DNA of 64,000 bases from Scleropages formosus (Eukaryota; Chordata; Actinopteri; Osteoglossiformes; Osteoglossidae): the NCBI RefSeq assembly GCF_900964775.1, contig NC_041807.1, positions 14,732,193 to 14,796,192 of the forward strand. The letters run 5' to 3'. Positions 12,481 to 24,054 of the stretch are shown here, piece after piece. The position numbers and the translations under genes were made by a program. Numbering within the stretch: the first letter of the stretch is position 1; the number at the start of each line of letters is the position of its first letter. The notes below the pieces were generated by a model that was not told the DNA's origin, searched no databases, and saw nothing but the letters and a program-made list of their open reading frames with translations.

Positions 12481-15400
12481 AAACACCTGAAAAGGGTTAC
12501 TTTGAACGCTTCTTTTTATTTGTAAAACATTCCCATTCAGTCTGTATCAGATGATAAACCTTTTTTCTCCACATAATGAAACACAGAGGAAAATGACTTG
12601 TTTTACTATTTTAAGATGAGGAAAATTTGTATGAAAAGTGATTTTTTGAACTATTGATGTGATTATATGTACTATTTCCTTTTTTTTTTTAAAGTAAAAG
12701 TCTGTCATGTTTCTCAAAATCCTCTAGAACCCATCTTTTTTATGTGCTGTAAAACAGGCATGGGTCGCCTCTGGGTTTTCAGTGTGGCTCAAGTACATCC
12801 TAAATCACATATCCTTAAATAGTCACTGGACTCACCCGATACAGATATAATAAACATGATGATTCAAGTGTTCAGGTTATATGATGCCCTCATCAGCCCA
12901 TCTGATCTGCTGTGGGTCATGGGTGGTAACGTCATCACCATGGGGACCTGACACAACAGCAACAACTCTCTGCTATGGGTTGATGAAAATTCCTGAGAAT
13001 TCGTACCAAACCCTCCTCTTTACTGCAATAATATCCCTGTATCTGTTAAGTAGATAATTATTTGAAACCCTTGTCTCAGGGTAAGAATCTTTACATCTTA
13101 ACCAGTTGAGATGGGGGCTGTTTAATTGTGGGAAAGACCTCCTTTAACTGTCTGACTTTCCATACTGGAAGTCTATATCTCTGGTGCCAGAAAGATCTGG
13201 CATCAAAGTGAACTATAATATTTCCCTAAAAATAACCTAAAGTTAACAGGGTGGGACTGCAGCAGTTAATTTATATATAAACAACTTCAGCATACCATCA
13301 CGGTGGCTAATCTAAATGGGCACCATCAGTGCTGATTCAAACATTCAACTGGGAGCTGCACAGGCATTAGGTCACTTTGGATGCCGATGTTCCGATCCAA
13401 ACTAAGACTTCACAGTTCTTCTTATAGACTCTACAGTTTCTTAGGAGAAACCAAGCAATGCGCTCACATCGCAGCAGTCAAGTAGAGCTTTTGGACACAT
13501 CAAATCATTAAAACTAAGTATGACCTACAGCAAACAAGAGAAAAAACCTAGACATCTGTGCCATGAAGTTCAGACAAAAAAAAAAGCACAAACATTTGTT
13601 TGTACTCCCCTCCATGTGGAAATGCCTTAGTTAAATGCTGGTAAATACCGTTTAAACATGAAGTGAAAGCATAACTAATATTATAAATGTCTTCTTGTCT
13701 TGTAGATTTACACGCTGCCTTTCTTGCCCTTGGACTACAGCTCATCTATTTCGTTAGTCTTTTATGCCAACAGTAATCGTTTCCATTCTTCATCCATAGC
13801 AAAAACTAAACTTCTGAGCTGTAAACAAAATGAACAGATACAACTTTTTAGACCACACCCCCACAAACGAATGATCCTCCCCCCTCAGATTGCAGGCAGT
13901 GTTGTAAAAGTAACAGTGGGAAGTATAGTAACTAAGGTAACCATGGTGCTTACATTCATTTGAGAAATGTACTCTTTAACACTGGCTCCCAAAGTAAGTA
14001 CTCACTCTAGTATCATAAATCTTCCTACATGTAATAGTAAAAAGAAAAATGCACTCACATCAATAAATCTCAATTTATGCTTTCTGAGTTAATTACTTAG
14101 GCTGTCAAATTAGATTAATTACAACCAAAACTCCACAAAGTGAGACAATGATAATAGCAAGCTTCCTCTCTTTCTAATGTTGCTTCCCAGAATAATATTT
14201 ACATAATAGGCAATTTAAAAAGGTTCATAAACATTTTTTTCCATTTAGGAAAATCAAGAGACCCTACACTCTTACCCAAAAATAGGCATGGAGAGTTCAG
14301 GACAGATATTTATTGTATTAACTTGTCCAGGAATAGAACCCAGAAGGAGCTGCCAGAGCGTTCTGGGTCTTGCCAACACCGTTCAGGGGTACAGGCAGGA
14401 TGCCTGCTTAGAGAGGGATGGGCTCCATACCACCTTTCTACCAACAATTTACATTTAACAGAATCCAGTGAAATGGATGCTGAGAAAAGTGACAGACTGA
14501 ATCAATGCAGTATTGAATATCATCAAAAATGTACACATTCACAACTGATACGCCCAACACTAGCAAGTTCAGTTTTGGTGTTTGCCAGTTAAGCTATAAT
14601 AATAATAATTTTATGATCACAATTTGTATCTTATAATGTCAACATCCCTTTCAGCAGCTAGTAATAAATCTTAATTGTTTGCATGGGCACATACAGTAAT
14701 TCTCATATATGGTTCAGCTGGAACAGCCCTAAACCACTGATTACATGAAATTCAGAAACATTAATGCAATTGCTGGCAGTCTGTCTAGAAGTGTTGCTTG
14801 GCCACAGAAGTGGGAATTAAGTGGTTTTGTTCTCAGTTCTTCTCCACCCAGTTCTTCATAAAACATCCCTCCAAGCCACCTTCCTGCAGACCGCCTTATA
14901 CAAGGGTCCAAACTGGACATACACGGAATTCCTACATAACAGCAACCATTAAAACCCATCCTTTAAAAATCCTGTGCTTAGTACCAAAACTATAAAGAAC
15001 TGTGATTCAGAGATGGTTTTACAAAAGCTGTAACGTAAACATTCAGAAAAACTGTACAAGAAAACTACCTTAAAACTGGAAATGGGATCTTTAATCATAC
15101 GTTGGAAAGTGTTTGGTTTGGAAGCACGGCCAGTGGCAGCTGGTGCCATCATCAGTAAACACGCCCAATGTTCCCTGATCATATATACGTCAGATCCAAC
15201 ACGGGATGTTTTTAAAAAGGTCCAACCAGCACACACTAATGTCACGTCACACATTGTTTCATGGCCCAAGAGAACATTGGAGAGCCCAGGAATAAATCAC
15301 GTTCAAAGCCGGCACAAAGCGCTGAAGGTACTTTAATCTCCCTCCACACGTTATTCCTGGGAATTTTTACCATTACTCCATCATGCAATGAAAGATTCCC

Positions 15401-15955
15401 AACACAGGTAACAGAGCAAGAGTGCCAACTCTCACAATGGACTCCAGAACAGCTGAAATGCAATGTCTGAAACTGCTTAATCGCAGCAAGTGTGTTTACA
15501 TGAGCCATCGCACTTCTGACTTTGTTGAGTAAAGGATGAAACTGAACATGTAGCTGTTTGAGGACAGCCATACCTTAGAGGGCATACAAGAGGAGTATAC
15601 ATGATGTATGAGTGTACTTTCCTTGGGAATTATTTACCTTGTTTCACATACAGGGCTGATATATGGAGCTGCTGAAGAGACCTTAGTTGTGTGGCCTCTC
15701 CTCTGCCAAGTAATACTTCAGAACACCTTCATTTCCACTGCAAGAGTCAAGTTTTTACTGCCTTCACTTACTTCCAATGCCTTCTACAAATGTTACTTCA
15801 ACTGCAGTCTTTCATGTTGAAGTTGTAACTAGTAGGAGAATCTTACATCATCACCTATTGAGCACGATGTAAAGTAGCCAGTGCTCACTCTGTGCTTTCT
15901 GTATCATGTTTAAACACCTCTACGTCCAGCCTGGATCCCAACCAGAAATTAGAGG
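12481..15955. other. Gene-poor intergenic region
   Basis: About 3.5 kb of AT-rich sequence without recognisable exons or RNA genes. Open frames present are short and uninformative. In human, FBXL13 spans LRRC17 and reaches towards ARMC10; I saw no FBXL13 exon here on either strand. Confidence 0.5.
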
Positions 15956-15959
15956 ACAG

Positions 15960-16105
15960 AGACTCATGGCATTGCAATGGACTGGCATCCCGTCCTGGGT
16001 GTGTACCCTCCCCCTCAGCCTTGCACCCTGTGTTGCTGGGTAAGGCTCTGGCTCACCGCAACTCCACTTGGGACAAGCCGTTGCAGACAATGGAATGGAA
16101 TGGAC
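15960..16105 (+). mobile_element. Partial SINE (core and tail only)
   Basis: Plus-strand fragment with the central block common to the CA-tailed family: GCAATGGACTGGCATCCCGT, then CCTGGGTGTGTACCC, then TTGGGACAAGCCGTT. The tRNA-like head is missing and the tail is replaced by a short GGAATGGAAT-like repeat. Old and degraded. Confidence 0.6.
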
Positions 16106-17293
16106 TCATGGCATCCACTAGGGGGCCATTGAAGTGAGAGGATGAAGAGTCCACTATGTTGACTCTAGTAGAGGACGTGTGCACATCCTGTCTGCTGGAA
16201 GAGCCACCGTAGCTCAGATTCTAGTCTGAATGTTGCCCTATACCCTGCGGATGTGCAGTCCACAGTTACGTCCTGCACTTACCCATATCGATGCCATTGA
16301 GCCTTTCAGTGGAACTCATCTCAACTGGAAGATGAGACTGTTCTCTAGCTTGAAAGTGCTTCTTATGAAAGGATGAAAGAGGATTTTAAAATGTATTCAA
16401 TAACAGGAGACCCAAGGACAGGAGCGGGAAACTTCTCATCTCTTGGTGTTAATGTCCTTTTGAAGAACCGGTGTCTGTAGTGTCTGTAGGATAATGTTCT
16501 GCCCTGTTGTATCAGTTAATCCCAGGGTTTCAATGGGCCATTTCTTCTGAGGCTCAAATAATTTAAAGTTGACAGAACGCCACACTGAACGGTTCCATAT
16601 GGCAGCTGCAGCAACATGGTACATACATATAAACATAACAGGATGACTATGAAAGATTTTTTGTTCGGACACTACAGAAACTTTCTCAGTATTGTAGTAA
16701 CGTATTCCATTTCCACTGGTGGTCTTTTGTTTCACTGGATTTGGTCGAAGCTAGCTGAAATTCAAAGATGTTTTTAGCCAACTAGTGTAGACAGGCATAA
16801 TTACTGATGAGCTCATCCCCTCTGACTCAATAGACAGAATTGAGAAATGCTTATAATTTACAGTATTACCGCAAATCCTGGTTTACCGCATACACAATGT
16901 ACTCCAAATCATCACTCCTGATCCTGGAGGTTCACAGTTTCTGCAGGTTTTATAGCCCACCCCCTCCTCCCGCCACAACTAATGACCCTGGCGCTGCCAA
17001 ATTAGTTCAGTTAAAGGAATAATTTGTTTAGATAGAATGAAAACAGTTTCTCTGGAAAACTGGCCCTAAGTGTTTGAGATTTTTAAAAGCATAGTGCATA
17101 TCTAGGTTTTGGTGTTTCAGAACCAAGCATGTGGGAAAATATGTAATGAAAGTATTCCCCAGAAGTATGACTTTTACAATGTTTATTCCAATATACAGTG
17201 TACTGTAGATTTATTTAAAATAAATTTAATGACCAAAACCCATGTATCATTGTGACAGCATAGTCTTAAAACATTTCTTATGTTTCAAGTAAG

Positions 17294-17530
17294 AACAATT
17301 AACACACACACACACACATTTTCAGAACCGCTTGTCCCTTACGGGGTCACGGGGAACCGGAGCCTACCCGGCAACACAGGGCGTAAGGCCGGAGGAGGAA
17401 GGGGACACACCCAGGACGGGACGCCAGTCCGCCGCAAGGCACCCCAAGCGGGACTTGAACCCCAGACCCACCGGAGAGCAGGACTGCGGTCCAACCCACT
17501 GCGCCACCGCACCCCCTTAACAATTAACAC
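17294..17530 (-). mobile_element. tRNA-derived SINE (CA-tailed family), copy 3, full length
   Basis: A complete minus-strand copy at about 17306-17518. On the minus strand it has an A-box-like TGGCGCAGTGG, a B-box-like GGTTCAAGTCC, the core with GGACTGGCGTCCCGTCCTGG, and a tail GGGACAAGCGGTTCTGAAAA followed by (TG)n. It is flanked by a perfect 12-bp target-site duplication, AACAATTAACAC, at 17294-17305 and 17519-17530, so it inserted recently. Confidence 0.9.
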
Positions 17531-18105
17531 CTCCTACTAAAAAAACATTCATGCCAATAATTTTGATTTGCTAAAGTACAATTACAACATTTTCATAATT
17601 GTATGTGTTGAACATCAACGGTAATGTTATTATAAATAATGCTTTATTTGTAATTCAACATGCAGTCTGTATCCATATAAATACACTCTACTACAACCTT
17701 AAGTACAGTAATTACTGTACTAAGCGACAAATGTACCATACAAAATTTTATAAAATTCTGCCATCTAGTGTCACACAATGTAACTGTTTACGGCCAATGT
17801 CTTCACATGTGTTACTATCATGTCATGTATGCTACCGGGTAGTCAAAATCAGTATTCTAGTAAAAGTATTTGTCCATAAGTTTACTAGAGAAAAAATATC
17901 TGGTTTTAAAAGAAACTCAAAAGAAGTCTTTTAATACTCCGAACCACAAGCAATGTTAGTAGCTTAAATAATCAGTTTTAACTACATAAAAATATCTACA
18001 TCAATAAATTAAAACTCGTGATGCCAATAACATCTGACTAATCAAACAAACAGAAAAGAAATAAATGACCACAGTCTGTTAGGCATAATTACTGACTTAC
18101 TATTG
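17531..18105. other. No recognisable gene
   Basis: AT-rich intergenic sequence between two SINEs. Nothing identifiable. Confidence 0.5.
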
Positions 18106-18109
18106 AGTG

Positions 18110-18475
18110 AATCATGGTGGTACAGCGAGTAGCGCTGCTGTCTCACAGCACCTGGGTGGTGTGAGAGGCTGTGGGTTTGAGCCCCCCTCAGTCTGTGTGG
18201 AGTTTGCATGTTCTCCCCATATCTGTGTGGGTTTCCTCTGGGTGCTCTGGTTTCCTCCCGCAGTCCAAAGACATTCTGTTCATATTCACCCATAGTGTGT
18301 GAGTGACAGAGAGATTGTGTTCCACTGATGTATGGATGAGTGACCCAGTGTAAATAGTGTATCTAGCAGTGTAAATCACCTTGGTGAATAAGGTGTGTGG
18401 GATAGTAACACTACATAGAGTTCATTGGAAGTTGCTTTGGACAAAATCACCTGCTAAATAAATGTAATTATTGAC
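18110..18475 (+). mobile_element. Composite tRNA-derived SINE
   Basis: The plus-strand element has a tRNA-like head (GGTACAGCGAGTAGC, then GTGGGTTTGAGCCCC) and a middle block widespread in fish SINEs (GTGGAGTTTGCATGTTCTCC, then GGTTTCCTCC and AGTCCAAAGACAT). Its 3' end resembles the AAATGTAA-tailed family (GTTGCTTTGGACAAAATCAC, CTGCTAAATAAATGTAA). The head and middle come from one lineage and the tail from the other family in this window, so it may be a chimeric SINE. A degraded relative lies at 35.7-35.9 kb. Confidence 0.7.
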
Positions 18476-19450
18476 ATCCTCTTGTCCAGTGTAAGGCCTG
18501 GTGGTTTGGGGCATGTCCCAGAAGTATAGTGCACAAGGCACCAGTCCACCACAGTGTAATCACGCACACACACTCACTGAAACAGATACCCCCAAGGGCA
18601 GTTTGGAGCCATCGATCCTGGAGGAACATATGTAAAGACAAACTAACATTTGTTTGAAAACAAGGTCCAGATGGGGGGTGGATGCTCCAGTGCTACACAA
18701 GTGATTGATGAAAATAATTTTAAAAAAAAAATGGAATTCATACTGGAGGAGTTCATGGTAAATGCATTCTTCAAAAGGTAAAAGGGTAACAGCAGGATTC
18801 AAAGCAAGAACCATTATGATGGTTATTTGGTCATTGTTATCCCCTAACTGCTGCACTAATGGCTGTCCCATAATGAAAGACCCAAAGTAGCTCGTCACGT
18901 GACTTTGTCCCAAAGAACTAGTCAGTTTGATGCTTAAAATCCCAAGAAATGTGAACCCTATAGGATTAGACATGTCTAGGTAGGGCATAAAAATGGGACA
19001 GTGTCACTCATTGCCTTGAAAACGCGTTATATAGCTAGTTTATTGTTGGTACAATAATAGCCGTGCTTAACAGCTGTTTTAAGTGACACTCCAGTGCTCG
19101 CGCGCACTTGGACATTCTGCTTAGAAGGCGCGCGGAACTTGTGACGTAATTACTGCGTACATTTTTCACGAGCCACATTAACAACTGTCTGTACGTTTTT
19201 AAAGCGAACGTGGAGCTCGTGTACACTGCGGTGCACATTGTGTTCTTAAGGATTGTTATAATCTCTGTTCGTACTATATGGTGTCTTGCAAAGTAGTTTC
19301 GTGGTTCCTTCCACGTCTCAGCAGACGATCAAGTGTAAAAGGTGATACTCCGAATAGGAGGGAAAAATAAAGAAAAATAATGTTATAAACTAAAGGGAAT
19401 GTAGGGAAAAATACAAGAAATGAGAGCTGTATTACTGTTCATCTCGATAC
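18476..19450. other. Intergenic, with a faint SINE relic at its left end
   Basis: Around 18530-18600 there is a weak echo of the CA-tailed SINE (CAAGGCACCAGTCCACC plus a CACACA run) too degraded to bound. The rest shows no gene. GC content rises from about 19.05 kb towards armc10. Confidence 0.4.
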
Positions 19451-19454
19451 GAAA

Positions 19455-19736
19455 TTAAGCGGCACTTCTGCTGTGTGTAGAAAGGAAAGGGTCCCAGAAG
19501 TGCACTTTGTGCCTGACTTTCTGCCAGTTGTCCTGTTCCCAGCGCTGCAGCGTAGGCGACGGTATGCACTCGTAACAAAGAGCGCGCAAGAAACCCCGTG
19601 CAACCTCATAGTCGTCCACCCCGCTGAATGTCATTATCGCGCAACGCCGTAAAACGTCGTAGCCGCCTGTTAGCTGCATAAAGTGAGGAAAGGGGATACC
19701 GACGGCTGTTGCATGCGATTGCGTGAGAGTAAACAC
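19455..19736 (-). CDS. Unrecognised ORF divergent from armc10
   Basis: A 93-codon minus-strand frame ending TAA at 19455, starting only 80 bases from the armc10 ATG on the other strand. The inner Met (at MQLTGGYDVL) is an alternative start. The product is protein-like: mixed composition, many aromatic and charged residues (ALCYECIPSP, RWEQDNWQKV, HKVHFWDPF), no low complexity. I do not recognise the family. It could be a small single-exon gene, the first exon of a longer gene, or chance in a GC-rich promoter. In mammals the gene divergent from ARMC10 is FBXL13, but nothing here looks like an F-box or LRR. Confidence 0.35.
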   Translation of the reverse strand: MFTLTQSHATAVGIPFPHFMQLTGGYDVLRRCAIMTFSGVDDYEVARGFLRALCYECIPSPTLQRWEQDNWQKVRHKVHFWDPFLSTHSRSAA

Positions 19737-19815
19737 AGTGTTTTTGTGAGACTAATGTTGTAGTGATTTGTCATTTTTGTACCGAGCAGTGCATGAGTCC
19801 GTTTTGGTTTGCAGC
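19737..19815. promoter_or_regulatory. Putative bidirectional promoter / 5' UTR of armc10
   Basis: The 79 bases between the divergent starts, set in a GC-rich stretch that extends into armc10 exon 1. I see no TATA box at a useful distance. Assignment rests on gene arrangement and composition only. Confidence 0.35.
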
Positions 19816-22508
19816 ATGGGGGAAGACGGTGTTGTGGCCAGGCTTTGCAATGTGAAGGCGCTGTTGGGGATCCTAGCGGGGGCTGGAGCTTCCTACGGGA
19901 TATACAAACTTGTGAGCCGGGTGCGGAGTGACTGTGGGCGTGGCGGGCGCACGAGCTCCACGCGCGAGGAGGGCAGCCGCGCTGAGAGGAGGCCCGCGCT
20001 GCAGCCGGGGACGCTGCTGGCCAAAGTGTCCGGGATCCCTCTGCTCCGGGGCAGCGACAGACGGGCCGCCGCCCTCCGGTCTAGTAAGTATTACTAGCCG
20101 CTCTAGCTGAGACCCGTCGCTGTAGGTTGGGTTAAAAGCCGTTGTCTGCCGTTCCCAGGTGGTGCGATGGAGCCGCATCACGTGGAGAAGCTGCTCGCGC
20201 TGCTCCAGAGCGGCGCCGCGGAAAAGGTCCACGTGCTGGTGACGCTGGGAAATTGCGCAGCCTTTTCCCACAACCAGGTCAGTCAGAGTGTGTGGAAAAA
20301 CAGCGCGGGACTGAAACAATCGATCCAATCCAATCGCAGCCCTTATTTTGTTACTCCCCCCAGCTGACAATGACATCATGTCAGTGAAGCGCATCCAGAC
20401 AGAATATATATGAGCGTGCGACCGCCTTAATTCCACTCGCTTGCACAGTGAGTGTTTAGAGCTCGTGTCGTGGGTTCCTGCGAGTCCCTGGCCCCGATCA
20501 GTAACACGGCGCTGGGTGATGGTCGCACGTGTTAATGAGATGACCTGCTCAACAGCAGTTTGTGGAGAGGAATGGAAAGTGTATTGAAACGAGTAAATAT
20601 ATTCGAATAAATAGTGTCAGTGTTTATTTGTGGCCATGTTGAATGTTTTAGGGAATAATCTGACTTGCTGACAAATTGACACCTGTCATTAATCTTTTAT
20701 TCATTGATTTACTTGTGATTTTTGAGTTATGAACAACACCAGTTACAGACAGATGTCTGGTCCCAACTGTGTTTGTAAGATGAGGAGACGGTGTATTTGG
20801 AAAACACCTGTAAATCGCATCGTTTTATATTAATTCTAATAGGACCTTATTCGAGAGCTGGGTGGCCTTCCTGTCATTGCCGGTTTGCTGTCGGACCCTC
20901 TGCCGGAAGTGAGGGCGCAAGCCCTGAATGCGCTGAACAACCTGAGCATGAATGTCAGGAATCAGGAGCAGCTTAAGGTAGGACCCTTAAGTCATCACAT
21001 CCCTTAGACTCAACATCGGAATTCCAGGGGATTGCGGTTAATTAATGAACGTAATGATCATCTTTCCCGCAGGTCTATGTGCCCCAAGTTTTGGAGTTAA
21101 TAGAAATGTCTCCGGTGAATTCTGACCTTCAGCTGGCCTCTCTGAGGCTGCTCACCAATATGTCTGTGACAAATAACCATCAGCATCTACTGAGGAACTC
21201 GATAACTCTCTTTCTGTCACTTCTGGTTGTGAGCAATGAAACCTTGCAGGTATTTTTTTTCCCCACTTTTACATGTGTTATGCTGTCATATCTACTGGTT
21301 TTCAGTAGTGTTCCAGGTGTTGTTGCTTGAATGAATTTACAACTTGTACCTGAGCATGGGCCAATTCTGCAGTTGTTGAGGACAGCTGGTAGCATAGTGG
21401 TTAGAGCTGCTGCCTTTGGATCTAAAAGTTGCAGGTTCAATCTCTGGCTGTAGTAGCCTTGAGCAAGGTACTTACCCTCAATTGCTCCAGTATAATTACC
21501 CAGCCGTATACATGGGTAAGTAATTGTAAGCTTGTGATAATTGTAGGTCGCTTTGGAGAAAAGTATCAGTTAAATGAATAAATGTAAATGTCTCTACAGA
21601 TAGGAGAAATGTCACATTTGGATATGATGCAAATATGCTCATGTTGACTTAAAGTAACATTTTTTTTTTCAAAGCTGTACAGTGCATTAACGGGAATGTC
21701 TTTGACTGCATTTGGAGATACAGGGCAATAATTGTATTTTTTTTTTTTTCTTTTTTTTCCTCTCAGATTCAGGTTTTAAAAGTGCTGGTGAATTTATCTG
21801 CCAATCCAGAAATGATGGAGGACATTGTGCAAGCCCAGGTAAAATCTCTTGTGTTCAACAGCACAGCAGCCCCATATGTTCCAAATGAAGTATTAGATAT
21901 GTACTCTAAACAGACGCCACCACTTCTCTGCAAATAGACATAAAGCTGTGCAGGACTGAGAACCATCAGGGCTTCTTATTATTGAAAACAGACACGCAAT
22001 CTTCACATCCCTCATAGCTCAGCCTATCTGGGAAAAGCTTGCTAATTATCATTTATAGCTCAGCCCGCAGAGTACGCCAGTCTTTATGTGGCCTAAATAT
22101 AGACATGAGTCCTACCCTGGAACATTTCTCAAGCTGTTCTCTCCCTAAGCCCTTGCTATCAGACTTGTGAGCTCAGTACACAGCTGTTTGATATAATAAC
22201 ATTGTGCTTGGCAGGCTGTGATCCTGTCTCGCTGTTTTTTTCAGGCTCCGGCATCACTGGTCCTGCTGTTTGATGGACGCACGCATCTCGAGGTGCTCCT
22301 GCGGCTGCTCACCTTTGTCGGGAACCTGAAAACCTGGCAGGACTCGTTCCTTACTGCGGCGCCCATAGGGGGCCCATCTTGCCATGGCAGAGACTCCGTG
22401 TACCGTGTGCTGCTGGCCGAGAACTCAGAGCTCCGCCACCGGCTCCCAGCACTGCTGTCACACCCTGATGTGGAGGTCAAGGCTCAGGTGGCTCGCCTGC
22501 TCACCTAG
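19816..22508 (+). CDS. armc10: Armadillo repeat-containing protein 10
   Basis: ARM-repeat protein anchored in the mitochondrial outer membrane; family members act in mitochondrial distribution and cell survival. Six coding exons: 19816-20083, 20159-20277, 20843-20977, 21073-21249, 21767-21838 and 22245-22508. All have GT/AG junctions, and the total of 1035 nt (344 aa) is one residue longer than human. Residues about 14-35 (LLGILAGAGASYGIYKLV) form the N-terminal membrane anchor, followed by a basic, disordered linker. The ARM repeats start near residue 95: LVTLGNCAAFS, IRELGGLPVIAGLL, ALNALNNLSMN, LRLLTNMSVTN and VLKVLVNLSANPEM occur in the human order. Intron 4 carries a SINE. The gene is plus strand, convergent with napepld. 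Confidence 0.96.
21376..21595 (+). mobile_element. tRNA-derived SINE (AAATGTAA-tailed family), copy 2
   Basis: Plus-strand copy inside armc10 intron 4. Visible parts are the head TAGCATAGTGGTTAGAGCTG, the B-box-like GCAGGTTCAATCTC, CCTTGAGCAAGGTACTTACC, and the tail TCGCTTTGGAGAAAAG followed by AAATGAATAAATGTAAATG. Confidence 0.8.
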
Positions 22509-22942
22509 GACCCCAGCTGTGCCCAAACTCCCCCTACCATGCCATGCCTTACCACCTACACTTGCATTTAGAAAGAAGGTGCTGAGTGGATGTGTCTTTC
22601 GTTGTGTCTCCTTTCCGGAGACTGTCACACACGTATGTCCACAGGAATGAACCTCAAACCTGCTGCCCATCTGTGAGATGTGGTGAATGTGTCAGAGAAC
22701 CACAGGGCCTTCCACCATCTGCCCTGATGCACCTAGGTGTTTGTGATGTATAACAGGACAAGCTAGTTTCCGAGAGGTGCAGCCCTGGTCTATTCTTCTC
22801 AGCAGAGATGTCCTGTCTTGGAAGTTTTGTCTTTGACAGTCCAGTTGTGCTCTCAGGCTTTCTTTACTTAGATTGGAGATGCCAAGACAACTAATATGTG
22901 CCATGTTGGCATTGTATTCCCGTGGACTTCTAACTACTTTGA

Positions 22943-22948
22943 AATAAA
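22943..22948 (+). terminator. armc10: Poly(A) signal of armc10
   Basis: AATAAA about 435 bases after the armc10 stop, the first canonical signal downstream on this strand. Confidence 0.7.
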
Positions 22949-22979
22949 AGCATATTTATTTTATTCAAATAATTTACTA

Positions 22980-24054
22980 GTATTACTGTTGTCTGTGCTT
23001 CTTTGCATGAGGATGTTTTTAATCATTTTTCATTAGGGCACTGGGCTAGTTTGTTCTTGAACCAGTGTGTCTGAGTAAATGTCAAAGTATTTAATTTGAA
23101 TATTTAGCTGTTTTTGCACTCCTTTAACCATGCATGGCTCACTAGAGTTACTAAACTGAATTTTCTCAGTGATAAAGGCAGCTCATGGTGTGTTAGTAAG
23201 AAAAAGTTAAAAAAAAAAAAAAAAAAAAAGAAAATTATTTGGTATTCAAGTGCATTTATTTTATAAACCAATCATAAGAAAAATTAAATGCACAGTAAAG
23301 TGTAAAAGGGTGTACGGTCCTTGGATTTTTCACTGGTTAACTGCATTCAGCTGTGCTCTCATAAGGCTTACGGCAATGTGAGAGATTTAAGAATAGTTTC
23401 TCACATCTCTTGTGCATGTACAAACCAAGGTACTGTGCAGTTACATTCTGGAACATTATTAAACTTCAATGTATTGCACGCTCAATGAATATTCAAAGTC
23501 AGGCCCTACCAAGGTAGCCAGCGTCAAGACCAAACATGTTAGCACTTCTGCACAAAAGCCATATTTTTGAACTGCTGCATAATTAAACAGTACTAATGAA
23601 TAAAACCCGAAGCTCTTAAAGGTTAAGCGGTGCCTGGTAAAACTCATGCTTGTTAGGAAGATATTTGATTCGGGATAATGAGAAGCTCAGCTGTGACTTA
23701 TAGAGCACAGATGTAGATATGCACGTGGGTATTATAGTTTTAATAGAGGAAGGATATCGGGGGTATAACGTTTAAGCTAACCTGATCAGAGTGCTGAAAG
23801 GTCAAAGCCCACAAAGGCAACTGGTGTAATACCATATGCAAAGCTGCACTGTTGAAAAGCACGGAGTTACCAGATGAACAATGTATTGCCATTGCTAACA
23901 GGAATGCTCAGGCTTAAAGCCCATTTACTACGCTTCTGTACGGTACGTTGAATAGAGCTTAGAAATCAAAAACACATTATACAGCAAAAATCTGGTATAT
24001 AAAACATTCCGCTCCAAAAATGTGGAAATGTAAAAAAAAAAAAAAAAAAACTTC
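22980..24054. other. Convergent intergenic / 3' UTR region between armc10 and napepld
   Basis: No coding content. It contains an A run at about 23210-23229 and another at 24032-24050. On the minus strand an AATAAA lies at 23260-23255, about 795 bases after the napepld stop, so most of this stretch is probably napepld 3' UTR. Confidence 0.5.
23255..23260 (-). terminator. napepld: Candidate poly(A) signal of napepld
   Basis: TTTATT on the plus strand reads AATAAA on the minus strand, downstream of the napepld stop at 24055. It is the clearest signal seen, but not necessarily the only one used. Confidence 0.45.

Noticed and set aside
17470-17518. tRNA-like sequence with A- and B-box motifs (and equivalents in other copies)
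   Set aside because: These are the tRNA-derived heads of SINEs; they do not form a full cloverleaf with a proper acceptor stem, so no functional tRNA gene is called.
17280-17540. Arg/Pro/Gly-rich small open frames (also at 24.5, 30.3, 60.2, 61.7 and 62.6 kb)
   Set aside because: The same peptide-like strings recur at every CA-tailed SINE copy on either strand, so they are translations of the repeat and not genes.
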